From contig JAVXQD010000001.1 of NCBI GenBank assembly GCA_036644375.1, positions 88,704 to 152,703 of the forward strand: a stretch of DNA of 64,000 nucleotides, written 5' to 3'. Of this stretch, positions 8,173-17,180 are shown piece by piece (the stretch's first letter is position 1; every line of letters begins with the position of its first letter). This stretch comes from CALWZE01 sp036644375 (GTDB taxonomy: Bacteria; Bacillota; Clostridia; Oscillospirales; Ruminococcaceae). A program made the position numbers and the translations under genes. Below the pieces are notes generated by a model. The model saw nothing but the letters and a program-made list of their open reading frames with translations, was not told the origin of the DNA and did no database searches.

Positions 8173-9642
8173 TTAATATGGAATCGGTATGTCATAGTGC
8201 AAAGCGGAGACCGCACACATCTGCCGTGTGCTTGTTGCGATGAGGCTGAGAATCTGCTTTATATCACAGATGTAATTTTCGACATTGCGCGCTTTTAGCT
8301 GGACGAGTGCGTCGGTGATGTAGGGCAGACAGGCATCAAAATGCCTGTCAAAGATATCCCTGTAGCCTTTGCTCTTGTGCCGAAACAGAAATATGCGAGT
8401 GAAAAGCTGTCGAAAGACTTGATTCGTCAAAACCTCGGTGCCGTTCCGGAGTGTCAGGTCAAGCAATATTATCCCATAGACGTAATAGGCTTTGTCCTTA
8501 GATCCAAGCAGACGGTTGACGCAATTTTCGGTGGTGCTTATTTCCTCATCGGTCAAAAACAAAAAGGACTCGCGCAGCATGGTCGGAACATTTAACATGA
8601 TGAGCTGCAAAGAATTGAAAAAGTTAAACCCGTCTGCGGCGTCGGGAAGATATCTCTCGGCGGGAGGCGGTGAACTGAGATAGGTCAAAACAGATCCGAG
8701 TCCATTGACGGTTTTGATGATACCGCATTCATTGAGGGCGGCGAGGGCTATGCGAATTGTTTTTGCTGAGACGCCGTATTGAAGCTGAAGCTTTTGCTCG
8801 CAGGGCAGGCGTTCTCCATCGAAAAATTCGCCCATACTTATGCGCATAATCAAATCATTGGCTATCTCAGAATAAAGATTTTCATTTCCGAACACGGTCC
8901 ATTTAAAAAGCAATTCCTGTTTCGGACAGAATTCAGATGTGGTAACTTTAATGTAATCCTCAAACAGCTTGAGTGAACCGAGTGAAAAATTGTTTACAAG
9001 ACAGGCAATTGAATCAAAATCCTTTGATTCGATTTTTGAGATTATGGATTTAATAAAGCTTCTCGCTCTTTCATTGTACTTTTCACACAGAGCTTGGTCC
9101 TGTACCACCAGCAGCATTGAAATAGACATGTACTCGTCTCCTGCGCGCAGCAGCTCCAACAGAAGGTCGTTTTTTGTGCAACTTATAAGTGCGGTATATA
9201 GCTCAATCAGATAAAAAGCAACGCGATTAATAGGACAGTCGGGGCAGCATGCCTTGTCGGCGATGTCGACAAGTCTTTGCAGCTCGTCGTCGTCACACAG
9301 CCTCGCCCCGTATTCAACGGAGTGTGCCGTCAGGCGAACCGCCATATGATAAACCGCTGACATGGTATACAGGCGATCGGCAAGCCACTGATGCAGCTTT
9401 TGGATTGAAATAGGATTTGATTTTCGGTAAAGAACCTCGGCTTCGGTTCCGCGTGTTACATGAATTAAACCAACGTCCTGCAAAAGCTTGAAGGTTGAGT
9501 GAATGGTGAGCAGGGAAACATGATACTCCTCAGCCAGCTCGGTCATAGAGGGCAGATGAGAGCAGCAGTCAAACTCATTGGCGAAAATTCTTGTGCAAAG
9601 ATTATGGTATACGTTTTTATATAGAATATTATGACGTGGCAA
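8173..9642 (-). CDS. Transcription regulator with two GntR-type winged-helix domains
   Basis: 489-residue DNA-binding protein. The first winged helix is at about 5-72 (HLPSMTELAEEYHVS then TIHSTFKLLQDVGLI). A second lies at about 255-322 (RLPCEQKLQLQYGVSAKTIRIAL then LNECGIIKTV). Each is followed by a roughly 170-residue, largely helical region that resembles a FadR-like effector domain only loosely. The start is a TTG at 9642 behind AAGGAG (eight-base spacing). The ligand is unknown. The gene lies downstream of a hydrolase and a TIM-barrel-like gene on the same strand, which could be its targets (inference). Confidence 0.8.
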   Translation of the reverse strand: MPRHNILYKNVYHNLCTRIFANEFDCCSHLPSMTELAEEYHVSLLTIHSTFKLLQDVGLIHVTRGTEAEVLYRKSNPISIQKLHQWLADRLYTMSAVYHMAVRLTAHSVEYGARLCDDDELQRLVDIADKACCPDCPINRVAFYLIELYTALISCTKNDLLLELLRAGDEYMSISMLLVVQDQALCEKYNERARSFIKSIISKIESKDFDSIACLVNNFSLGSLKLFEDYIKVTTSEFCPKQELLFKWTVFGNENLYSEIANDLIMRISMGEFFDGERLPCEQKLQLQYGVSAKTIRIALAALNECGIIKTVNGLGSVLTYLSSPPPAERYLPDAADGFNFFNSLQLIMLNVPTMLRESFLFLTDEEISTTENCVNRLLGSKDKAYYVYGIILLDLTLRNGTEVLTNQVFRQLFTRIFLFRHKSKGYRDIFDRHFDACLPYITDALVQLKARNVENYICDIKQILSLIATSTRQMCAVSALHYDIPIPY

Positions 9643-9810
9643 TTTTAAGGCTCCTTGAATAATATATTTAGGGTTTTAAGGAACCCATAAACCATAAAAG
9701 GCTGACTATTATCCGAGATAACGCGGGAAGGGAAAAAGCGGTGTCGGGGAATACCGTGAGCAGCAGGTTCAACTTAACGAGCGGCGCTTCTTTCAAATAC
9801 AAGGTGCGAT

Positions 9811-10740
9811 CTATTCGAGATGGGACAAAAAATCGCTCAGCGCCGCTTGGTATTTTTCCGGCTGCATAAGATAGCTCATGGCGTGGGACGCGCCCTCAAT
9901 AACAACAAGCTTTTTAAGTGACTTACAGGCTGCATAATTGCGCTCCCCCATAAACAGAGGAACAAAGGTGTCTTCCGAGCCGTGAATGAATAAAACAGGT
10001 ATGGAGCTGTTTTTGGAAAGTTCGGATTCAGCGCTGCATTCCCTGAGACTGAATTTTGCAAAAAGCATTGCGAAAAGATTGACAAGATCCAAAAGCGGGT
10101 GAGGGGGAAGGTGCATGACGGTTTTTGTAACATACATACACTCATCAAAAGCCGAGGTAAACCCGCAATCCGCGACAATTGCATTGACACCCTGAGGAAG
10201 CGGAAGCGTGCTCGCCATCAGCACAGTGGAGGCTCCCATCGAAATTCCGTCCAAAATGATGTGAGTGCCGATTCCGACTCTGTTTTCAATCCAAAATGCC
10301 CAGTCGGCACAATCATATCGCTCCTTTATGCCGAAGCAGATATACTTTCCCTCGCTTCTTCCATGCGCGCGCTGGTCAATCATCAAAATATTATAGCCAA
10401 GCTTATAATAATAAGGACATATTGCGCAAAAATCGCTCATGCCGCCGTGCGGGGCGCGATATCCGTGCATCATTAAAACAGTTTTGCTGCTTTCTCCGTT
10501 TTTCAAAAATAATCCGCTGAGCTTTAAACCGTCGCGGCTTGTTATAAAGACCTCCTCCGGAGATTGGGCCAAAACCCAGTCGGAGCTGATTTTGACAAAT
10601 TCCTTATATTTTAAAAATGGCGTTGTATCCAATAGACTTTTGCTGCTGTGATAGCTTCGTGAGCAGGCAAGATAAAAAAAGTAATCCGCAACAGAGAGCA
10701 GCAGGATAAGCAGAACCAACGGTATGATTATAAACAGCAT
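9811..10740 (-). CDS. Alpha/beta hydrolase with N-terminal membrane anchor
   Basis: 309 residues. One transmembrane helix (about 2-20) is followed by an alpha/beta hydrolase fold. MMHGYR is the oxyanion-side motif, DQRAHGRSEG is typical of the family, Ser is the nucleophile in GISMGAS, the Asp lies in HGSEDTFVP and the His in EGASHAM. This matches the group of anchored lipase/esterase-like hydrolases common in Firmicutes (COG1073-like). Substrate unknown. It starts 79 bases after the end of the upstream TIM-barrel-like gene and is probably co-transcribed. Confidence 0.87.
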   Translation of the reverse strand: MLFIIIPLVLLILLLSVADYFFYLACSRSYHSSKSLLDTTPFLKYKEFVKISSDWVLAQSPEEVFITSRDGLKLSGLFLKNGESSKTVLMMHGYRAPHGGMSDFCAICPYYYKLGYNILMIDQRAHGRSEGKYICFGIKERYDCADWAFWIENRVGIGTHIILDGISMGASTVLMASTLPLPQGVNAIVADCGFTSAFDECMYVTKTVMHLPPHPLLDLVNLFAMLFAKFSLRECSAESELSKNSSIPVLFIHGSEDTFVPLFMGERNYAACKSLKKLVVIEGASHAMSYLMQPEKYQAALSDFLSHLE

Positions 10741-10818
10741 GTTATTCGACCTCCGATTTTTTCCGATTAACCGAGCGTATGCCGCGACATATGTTATATA
10801 TCCGACCGGACAGCCGAG

Positions 10819-11739
10819 CTATCTCTGTATTGATGCCGCCATTCTGCGGTAGGTATGGCGCACACCGCGAATAGCTATCGAATAGGCGGTAATATTCTCG
10901 GGCACCGACATGCCGACATAGCCGGCGTCTCCGAGATGGTGGATATCGGTTCCGCACATTTTGCACATGAGCGCAATACGCCGTATTGTGTCTGCGTCCG
11001 CGCCCTCCTGAGAAGTGCCGATGGCGGTTATGGTCAAAGCGCCCAGACGGTGGGCGTACTCAACAAGCTTTGAGGCATAGTCGAGTGTAATAGCGGGAAC
11101 GGTACCGGGAGCGGGCAGCAAAATTATATCCGCTCCGGACTCGCAGAACAGCTTTATATCCTCGGTTGATAGAATACCCTTTGCACCTTCGTTTAAAATG
11201 CCCGCCGCATGCATTTTTCCTGCGGCAAGAATAACGTCATCGCCTATTTCCCGCTTGAATTCCACAAGGGTCTTTGCGATATCCGCATTGCTGACACCCA
11301 CACCCGGGTTGCCTGTCAGCAAAATCATGTCCACACCCATATCGCGGGCGAGCAATGCATTTTGAATTGTGGCGCGTCTGCCCGCGGTCAATGCCCAAGG
11401 CGTTTTTTCGGGAGTGTAATCCAATGGAACAGGCTCAAGGTTGATTGCAATCGGTCTGCCTGTCAGCCGTTTGAGCTCGCGCACAACCTCAAATTTTTCG
11501 ACGTGCGGTATTCCATTAACGATTGGATTTTGCACATCGAATAAATTTAAAATCAAAAAATCGGCACCCATTGCCACTGCGAGCTCGGCGTTGGAGATTT
11601 CTCCGAGAACCGGCATTGTCGCGCCTATAGTCTCGCAGGCAAGTACCCGACCCTCACTCGCGGCGATAGCATACAACAGCTCATCCCGAGAGAGGCTGAG
11701 CAGCTCGGATGAAGTCAAATCAAGATAGCGCTTTTTCAT
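10819..11739 (-). CDS. TIM-barrel-like conserved protein, function unknown
   Basis: 306 residues with a repeating beta-alpha pattern: EGRVLACETIG, GADFLILNLFDVQNP, RPIAINLEPVP, GVDMILLTGNPG, DVILAAGKMHA, GADIILLPAPG, ALTITAIGTSQEGA and GTDIHHLGDAG. This suggests a TIM barrel. As I recall, relatives are often labelled haloacid dehalogenase-like (DUF7916-type) and sit near PTS genes, but no HAD motif (DxDxT) is visible here, so I do not use that name. The paired His near the C-terminus (DIHHLG) could bind metal. ATG behind AAGGAA. Divergent from cutC. Confidence 0.72.
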   Translation of the reverse strand: MKKRYLDLTSSELLSLSRDELLYAIAASEGRVLACETIGATMPVLGEISNAELAVAMGADFLILNLFDVQNPIVNGIPHVEKFEVVRELKRLTGRPIAINLEPVPLDYTPEKTPWALTAGRRATIQNALLARDMGVDMILLTGNPGVGVSNADIAKTLVEFKREIGDDVILAAGKMHAAGILNEGAKGILSTEDIKLFCESGADIILLPAPGTVPAITLDYASKLVEYAHRLGALTITAIGTSQEGADADTIRRIALMCKMCGTDIHHLGDAGYVGMSVPENITAYSIAIRGVRHTYRRMAASIQR

Positions 11740-11890
11740 GATTCGGGTTCCTTTCCTTGTTGCAAATATGTTATATTATAATGTATAGTACCAAAGAATA
11801 AAATGACTTTTGTGTATGATAATGGCGCATTGAGTTCTTTTACAGAAAGAGTGTAAAAAGCGGTCAATTAATTGATAAGGAGACAGCAAT

Positions 11891-12658
11891 ATGAAGAAAT
11901 ATGAGCTTGAGATATGTGTTGATTCGGTTGAGTCTGCCATAATCGCAAAAAATGGAGGAGCTGACAGAATAGAGCTTTGCGGACACCTGATTATAGGCGG
12001 GGTTACTCCGAGCATTGAGCTTTTTAAAGAGATAAGGAATTCGGTGGATATTCCTGTAAATGTACTCATTCGACCGAGATTCGGGGATTTCTTATATACT
12101 GAGCACGAGTTTAACATAATGGTAAACGAGGTGCGTATGTTCCAAAGGGAAAAAGCGGACGCAGTTGTTATCGGGTGTCTGAGCCCGGACGGGGCTCTTG
12201 ATATTGAGCGTATGAAGCGGCTTGTTGAGTGTGCGGGAGACATGAGAAAAACGCTGCACAGGGCGTTTGACGTATGCTCAGACCCGTTTTTGACAATGTG
12301 GCAGGCAAAGGAGCTGGGCATTGACAGGATTCTCACGTCCGGACAAAAGAACAGCTGCAATGATGGCATGGAGCTTCTGTCCGAGCTTGCAAAGGAGCAA
12401 AGCGGAGTTGATATCATGGCAGGAAGCGGAGTCGACCCGGAGGTAATAGGCAAATTTATTGAAAAAACTCCGATTACAAGCTTTCACATGTCCGCAAAAA
12501 CCATCGTGCAAAGCGAAATGCTGTTTCGCAATGATGCTGTGAGCATGGGGATGAGAGAAATAAATGAATTTGAAATTTGGCGCACGGATTTTGAGACAGT
12601 AGCCGCAGCGCGAAAGATTTTGGATGACGCGCAGTCAAAGCTTGACAGACTTGCCTAA
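11891..12658 (+). CDS. cutC: CutC-family protein (copper homeostasis, TIM barrel)
   Basis: 255 residues matching CutC throughout: ELEICVDSVESA, GGADRIELCG, GGVTPS, VLIRPRFGDF, GCLSPDG, TLHRAFDVC, ILTSGQKNSC and MAGSGV. CutC is named for copper tolerance, but its biochemical role is unsettled. The ATG follows AAGGAGA. It is transcribed alone, divergent from the TIM-barrel-like gene and convergent with nagA. Confidence 0.93.
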   Translation: MKKYELEICVDSVESAIIAKNGGADRIELCGHLIIGGVTPSIELFKEIRNSVDIPVNVLIRPRFGDFLYTEHEFNIMVNEVRMFQREKADAVVIGCLSPDGALDIERMKRLVECAGDMRKTLHRAFDVCSDPFLTMWQAKELGIDRILTSGQKNSCNDGMELLSELAKEQSGVDIMAGSGVDPEVIGKFIEKTPITSFHMSAKTIVQSEMLFRNDAVSMGMREINEFEIWRTDFETVAAARKILDDAQSKLDRLA

Positions 12659-12752
12659 AAGCGGCGGACAATAAAAATGTCGGACGCGGGACTGTGAAAT
12701 AAAGACAGAAGCCGCAGCGCAAAAGATTACGGATGCCGAAATATGCGGAGGT

Positions 12753-12792
12753 AAAAGAACCCAACTCGAAAATATCGAGTCGGGCTCTTTTT
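12753..12792. terminator. Bidirectional terminator between cutC and nagA
   Basis: Inverted repeat AAAAGAaCCCaACTCGA / TCGAGTcGGGcTCTTTTT around a short AT-rich loop. T-runs occur on both strands. Confidence 0.85.
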
Positions 12793-12799
12793 AGAATTG

Positions 12800-13909
12800 T
12801 CAGCAGTAGACATTACCGCGCAAAATCACCCTGTTAATGGTCAAATCCTTGTTTAGCAGCACCAAATCGGCGATCTTTCCGACATTGATGCTCCCGCGCG
12901 TTTCATAAATTCCGATTGACTTTGCCGGATTTGCGCTCGCGGCATTAATTGCGATTTCAAGAGGAATTCCCATGACATTGACGGCGGTGCGCACACAGTC
13001 CATCAGGTTTGTGGCGGAGCCGGCAATTGTTCCGTCTTCCAGAGTTGCACGATTTCCCCTGACCGTAACGGAAAGTCCGCCAAGCGAATAGTTTCCGTCG
13101 TCAAGTCCGGTTGCCATCATGCTGTCGCTGATTAAAATTACTTTGCTGCCAAACATATTAAACGTGGCGCGAACCACACTCGGGTGAATGTGAACGCCGT
13201 CGGCGATAAGCTCAACCTCACAACCGCCGTCAAGAGCCGCTCCGACAACACCCGGGTCACGGTGCGAAAAAGGCGGCATTGCGTTGTAGAGATGGGTAAT
13301 ATGCGATGCACCTCGGCGAATCGCCTCGGACGCTGTGTCATAGTCCGCGGTTGTGTGTGCCAGCGATATAACAACGCCGTCACTGAATTTTTCAATAAAC
13401 TCCATTGCCCCCTCGGTTTCGGGTGCAATATCGCACAGCTTAATCAGGTTTCCGGATACATTTTGCAGACGTTCAAACATCCCCGCATCGGGGTTGACGA
13501 TAAAGTCGGGGTTTTGGGCGCCTTTCTTTTCCATAGAGATAAAAGGCCCCTCCATGTTGATCCCGACAAGCTCGGCACCGCTTGTAAGCCCCTTAGAGGC
13601 AGCGGCATTAAGACATACTGCCGTCAGGATTTCCTCGCTCAGAGACATGGTGGCGGGGCATATGGCGGTCACTCCGCATTGCGCTTCGTAAGCCGACATT
13701 GCCTCAAAGCCCTCGGCAGAAGCGTCGCAGAAGTCATGCCCCACACAACCGTGAAAGTGAATATCGACAAGACCGGGAATTGCATAGCAATCAGAGGCAT
13801 CTATGATATCTCCGGATGCCGAATCACTGAATTTACCGTTTTCTATAAATAAATCGCCTTTTGAAAACTCGCAGTTTTCTCTGAAAACAAGTGAGTTTTT
13901 TATAATCAT
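12800..13909 (-). CDS. nagA: N-acetylglucosamine-6-phosphate deacetylase
   Basis: Converts GlcNAc-6-P to glucosamine-6-P and acetate in the cytoplasm. Amidohydrolase fold of 369 residues: DIHFHGCVGHDF (first metal/His motif), INMEGPFIS, SLAHTTADYDTA, THLYNAMPPFSHRDPG and the catalytic Asp in LISDSMMATGL. The C-terminal strand VGKIADLVLLNKD completes the small beta domain. The ATG is behind AAGGAG. Last gene of the GlcNAc operon, 72 bases after nagB, and ends at a bidirectional terminator. Confidence 0.95.
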   Translation of the reverse strand: MIIKNSLVFRENCEFSKGDLFIENGKFSDSASGDIIDASDCYAIPGLVDIHFHGCVGHDFCDASAEGFEAMSAYEAQCGVTAICPATMSLSEEILTAVCLNAAASKGLTSGAELVGINMEGPFISMEKKGAQNPDFIVNPDAGMFERLQNVSGNLIKLCDIAPETEGAMEFIEKFSDGVVISLAHTTADYDTASEAIRRGASHITHLYNAMPPFSHRDPGVVGAALDGGCEVELIADGVHIHPSVVRATFNMFGSKVILISDSMMATGLDDGNYSLGGLSVTVRGNRATLEDGTIAGSATNLMDCVRTAVNVMGIPLEIAINAASANPAKSIGIYETRGSINVGKIADLVLLNKDLTINRVILRGNVYC

Positions 13910-13981
13910 GACTATGCTCCTTTTGATTTTAATGGACGTTCAATCACAGATAAAGCATGATTAATACAGCAGTTTTAATTT

Positions 13982-14707
13982 TTAAACCAATGACAGCGCG
14001 TCCTCGTCCGCAATTACGATAACATTTGGGTGCATCTGCAAAACAGAAGCGGGAACCTGCGGGGTTATCGGTCCGAAAAATGCTTTTTTGACAATTTCGG
14101 CCTTGTCCTTGCCGCTTGCGATGATTAGAACGCACTTAGCGTTCATGATTGTTCCGATGCCCATTGTGTATGCCTGACGGGGAACATCGTCTATGCTTGA
14201 AAAAAAGCGCTTGTTTGCGTCGATTGTACTCTGCTGCAAATCAACACAGTGGGTGCCCTTGTCAAAAATGTCCGACGGCTCATTAAAGCCGATATGTCCG
14301 TTGTGACCGATGCCCAGAAGCTGCAGATCAATCCCGCCCATGCTCTTGATAACGGCGTCATAACGCGCGCATTCTTTATCTGAATCGGGCTCAAGACCAT
14401 TTGGAAGATTGACATTTTCCTTTTTGATATTTACATGATCAAAGAGATTATCGTGCATAAAATAGTTATAGCTTTGGTCGTTGTCTGCGGGCAAGCCCTT
14501 GTATTCGTCAAGATTGACCGATTTAACGGCCGAAAAATCGAGATCGCCGTGATTAAAGCGCTCGACAAGAATTTTATAGGCTCCTATTGGAGTCGAGCCC
14601 GTTGCGAGCCCAAGTACACTTTCGGGTTTTAAAATGATTTGAGAAGAGATGATATTTGCAGTCTGACTGCTGAGCCCGTCATAGTCTTTTGCCTTAATGA
14701 TTCTCAT
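13982..14707 (-). CDS. nagB: Glucosamine-6-phosphate deaminase
   Basis: Converts glucosamine-6-P to fructose-6-P and ammonia. 241 residues from MRIIKAKDYDG, preceded by GGAGG; longer in-frame starts run through the upstream hairpin. Family motifs: LGLATGSTPIGAYK, VNLDEYKGLPADNDQSYNYFM, LGIGHNGHIGFNEPSD (active-site His and Glu) and TMGIGTIMNAK. Works directly after NagA to feed amino sugar into glycolysis. Confidence 0.96.
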   Translation of the reverse strand: MRIIKAKDYDGLSSQTANIISSQIILKPESVLGLATGSTPIGAYKILVERFNHGDLDFSAVKSVNLDEYKGLPADNDQSYNYFMHDNLFDHVNIKKENVNLPNGLEPDSDKECARYDAVIKSMGGIDLQLLGIGHNGHIGFNEPSDIFDKGTHCVDLQQSTIDANKRFFSSIDDVPRQAYTMGIGTIMNAKCVLIIASGKDKAEIVKKAFFGPITPQVPASVLQMHPNVIVIADEDALSLV

Positions 14708-14739
14708 GATAGTCCTCCAATAAATGTTTTCTGATATCA

Positions 14740-14771
14740 GACAAGGCGAGCAGAAGCCTGCTCGCCTTGTC
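14740..14771 (-). other. Perfect intercistronic hairpin between EIICB and nagB
   Basis: GACAAGGCGAGCAG / CTGCTCGCCTTGTC with a four-base loop, no T-run after it on the minus strand. It more likely protects an mRNA end or causes partial termination than acts as a full terminator. Confidence 0.6.
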
Positions 14772-14861
14772 AAGGTTTCCTTCGACTATTATAACATAAT
14801 TTTTGTTAAAGCAAAATAAAGATAGAAACAAAAACCGTTATTTTTATATAGTCCCCGAGGA

Positions 14862-16307
14862 TTATTTCATGAGTTTTTTGAACTCGTCGGCAACATGCTG
14901 AACCTGGGTTCCGACAATTACCTGAACGCTTGTTTTGCTGGGACGGATAACGCCCGCGATGCCTGCTGATTTGATTTTCTTCTCATCGACTTTAAGATAG
15001 TCTTTAACTTCGAGGCGAAGTCTTGTGATGCAGTTGTCAACGGATGTTACGTTTTCGGGTCCGCCGAGACCTTCGAGAATTGTCTTTGCAACGGCTGTAA
15101 AGTCGTTGTTTTTCAAAACTACAGTTGTCTCATCTTCATTTTCGTCATCCTCACGTCCGGGGGTCTTGAGGTTGAACTTCTTGATAAGGACGCGGAAGAT
15201 TATGAAATAGAGTGCGAAGAATACGAGACCGATCGGAATAAGAAGCAATGGCTGCTGTGCGAACGGAACCTTAAAGCTGAGGAACCAATCGACAAAGCCT
15301 GCGCTGAATGTGAAGCCTGCGCGAATCGGAAGAGCCGCGAGGAGTCCGACAGAAATACCTGTCAAAATAGCATGTACGAGGTAGAGTCCCGGAGCAAGGA
15401 ACATAAACAGGAACTCAAGAGGCTCTGTGACGCCCGTGAAGAACGAGCAGAGAGCTGCGGCAAGAAGTATACCGCCTGTTGCTTTTTTCTTGCTGTCTTT
15501 TGCTGTTGTGTACATTGCGAGTGCCGCGCCGGGAAGACCGAACATCATGATCGGGAAGAATCCTGTCATGTACATTCCGGTTTCACCCATAACGCCGACT
15601 GCGCCGTTAAGTCCCCAGAATTTCCACAGGTCGGCGATTCCGACTGCATCGAACCAGAAAACGGAGTTGAGAGCATGGTGCAAACCGACAGGAATGAGCA
15701 GACGGTTAAAGAAGCCGTAAATACCTGCACCGATTGCGCCGAGACCGGAAATAAAGGTACCGAATGCAACAAGTCCGGAATAGATGATCGGCCATACGAA
15801 GAACAGTCCGAGCGTTACAACCAGAGTTACGAGAGCCGTAACAATAGCAACCGAGCGTTTGCCCGAGAAGAACGCAAGGAAATCGGGAAGCTTGCAGTTT
15901 TTAAACTTGTTGTAGCAAATTGCACCGATAAGTCCGCAAAGGATACCGATGAACTGGTTGTTGACCTTGCCGAATGCGGGGTTGACAGCGTCAACTGTAA
16001 TTCCCTGGAAAACAGCAACGGTTGCGGGAGCGAGCATTTTCTGAACCATCAGCCATGAAACAAGACCTGCAAGACCTGCTGTGCCGTCGTGGTCATCAGC
16101 CATACCGACCGCGATACCGATAGCAAACAGGATTGCCATGTTGTCGATGATGGCGCCGCCGGCGCCAAGCAGGAACATGGCTATGGCGTTTCCGCCGCCC
16201 CAGCCGACCGGATCAATCCAATAGCCGACGCCCATTAACAGACCGGCAACAGGAAGACAAGCTACGGGGAGCATTAAAGATCTGCCGAGCTTTTGAAGAT
16301 ACTTCAT
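14862..16307 (-). CDS. nagE: PTS transporter EIICB, N-acetylglucosamine type
   Basis: Membrane permease plus phosphotransfer domain for GlcNAc (glucose/GlcNAc PTS family). The EIIC part spans about residues 1-375 with around ten helices and the substrate-site sequences LIPVGLHHALNS and GVTEPLEFLFMF. A charged linker leads to EIIB (about 400-480), with the phosphorylated Cys in DNCITRLRL. 481 residues; there is no fused EIIA, which is encoded two genes upstream. SD GAGGAGG. GlcNAc rather than glucose is inferred from co-transcription with nagB and nagA. Confidence 0.93.
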   Translation of the reverse strand: MKYLQKLGRSLMLPVACLPVAGLLMGVGYWIDPVGWGGGNAIAMFLLGAGGAIIDNMAILFAIGIAVGMADDHDGTAGLAGLVSWLMVQKMLAPATVAVFQGITVDAVNPAFGKVNNQFIGILCGLIGAICYNKFKNCKLPDFLAFFSGKRSVAIVTALVTLVVTLGLFFVWPIIYSGLVAFGTFISGLGAIGAGIYGFFNRLLIPVGLHHALNSVFWFDAVGIADLWKFWGLNGAVGVMGETGMYMTGFFPIMMFGLPGAALAMYTTAKDSKKKATGGILLAAALCSFFTGVTEPLEFLFMFLAPGLYLVHAILTGISVGLLAALPIRAGFTFSAGFVDWFLSFKVPFAQQPLLLIPIGLVFFALYFIIFRVLIKKFNLKTPGREDDENEDETTVVLKNNDFTAVAKTILEGLGGPENVTSVDNCITRLRLEVKDYLKVDEKKIKSAGIAGVIRPSKTSVQVIVGTQVQHVADEFKKLMK

Positions 16308-16334
16308 AGAATATGTAACCTCCTCTTATTTTTC

Positions 16335-16351
16335 GCGAATTCACAATTCGC
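16335..16351 (-). other. Short hairpin between the HPr-like gene and EIICB
   Basis: GCGAATT / AATTCGC with a three-base loop, in the 97-base gap. An imperfect repeat (CGATTCCGC / GCGAAAATTCG) lies just before it in the transcript. Possible mRNA processing site; no T-run. Confidence 0.4.
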
Positions 16352-16404
16352 ATGGTTAAAATATTTTCGATTCCGCAAATGCGAAAATTCGACCGGTTAA
16401 AGGC

Positions 16405-16662
16405 TCAAAGCTGGCTGTCCAAAACTGCGATAAACTGTTCGAGAGCATTCTGCTCGTTATCGCCGTCACAAGTCACCGTAAGGGTGTCTCCCTGTCTTGC
16501 CGGAAGTCCCATGATTTCCATAAGGCGGGTTGCGTCAACACGCTGAGAGCCAAGCTGCAAAAAGCATGAGCAGGGCTGCTTCAGCGCGAGCATTGCGAGC
16601 TTTGAGGCGGGACGGGCATGAAGTCCGTCAACATTTTTTATTATGTGGCTATATTGTACCAT
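16405..16662 (-). CDS. HPr-like phosphocarrier dedicated to the GlcNAc operon
   Basis: 85 residues. The phospho-accepting His is in GLHARPAS (equivalent to His15). The stretch around the HPr kinase site reads VDATRLMEIMGL, where housekeeping HPr has LKSIMGVMSL, so the regulatory Ser46 position is Arg. It should pass phosphate from EI to the adjacent EIIA but escape HPr-kinase control (inference). It is the reverse of Crh, which keeps Ser46 and lacks His15. The ATG lies three bases after the EIIA stop, so translation is probably coupled. Confidence 0.88.
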   Translation of the reverse strand: MVQYSHIIKNVDGLHARPASKLAMLALKQPCSCFLQLGSQRVDATRLMEIMGLPARQGDTLTVTCDGDNEQNALEQFIAVLDSQL

Positions 16663-16665
16663 TGG

Positions 16666-17175
16666 TCATTTGTCAATTAGTGTGATAATTTCGTCGAGTT
16701 CTTTGGCATAAAAATTTGTTTTTGTCTTTACGTCACTGTAATCCGAGCTGTTGCAGATAACAACGGGTGTTATTATGTCATATCCGTCTGCCTTGATTCC
16801 ATCAATATCGAATTCAATGAGAAGCTGACCTGCTTTGACCTTATCGTCGGTGGCACAGTGTACTGTGTAATGCAAACCCTTTAGAGCAACCGTGTCGAGA
16901 CCCACATGAATCAGAATCTCCGCACCGTTGTCGGCGACTATACTGACCGCATGACCGGTGTCGAACATCAAGGCAACAGTTCCGTCGACCGGAGATACAA
17001 CACGTCCGACAGAAGGCTTTACGGCAAGTCCGATTCCGAGAATTTCCTCTGAAAAAGTCGGATCGTTGACTTCCTTAATCGAAACAACCTCACCCTCAAC
17101 AGGGCACAAAATCTTTTTGGCATTGATATAGGCGGGGTTGGAGGCGTTGAACAATTCCTTTAATTTACTAAACAT
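16666..17175 (-). CDS. crr: PTS EIIA component, glucose type
   Basis: 169-residue soluble EIIA. LCPVEGEVVSI and VVSPVDGTVALMFDTGHAVSI form the fold, the phospho-relay His is in ILIHVGLDTV, and KAGQLLIEFD is typical of the family. Passes phosphate from the HPr-like protein encoded next to it to the EIIB domain of the GlcNAc permease. Five bases after the antiterminator stop; SD AAAGGAA. Confidence 0.93.
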   Translation of the reverse strand: MFSKLKELFNASNPAYINAKKILCPVEGEVVSIKEVNDPTFSEEILGIGLAVKPSVGRVVSPVDGTVALMFDTGHAVSIVADNGAEILIHVGLDTVALKGLHYTVHCATDDKVKAGQLLIEFDIDGIKADGYDIITPVVICNSSDYSDVKTKTNFYAKELDEIITLIDK

Positions 17176-17180
17176 GTATA

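Noticed and set aside
11776..12453. 225-codon open frame opposite cutC
   Set aside because: cutC has clear family motifs on the other strand; this frame has none and no start signal.
13184..13852. 222-codon open frame opposite nagA
   Set aside because: Shadow of nagA, whose metal and catalytic motifs are complete.
14731..14740. DasR/NagR operator at the CTGATATCAG palindrome
   Set aside because: Does not match the TGGTCTAGACCA-type operator and lies inside an operon already explained by LicT antitermination.
15372..16058. 228-codon open frame opposite the EIICB gene
   Set aside because: Shadow of the real gene: highly charged, Cys-rich nonsense composition and no ribosome binding site.
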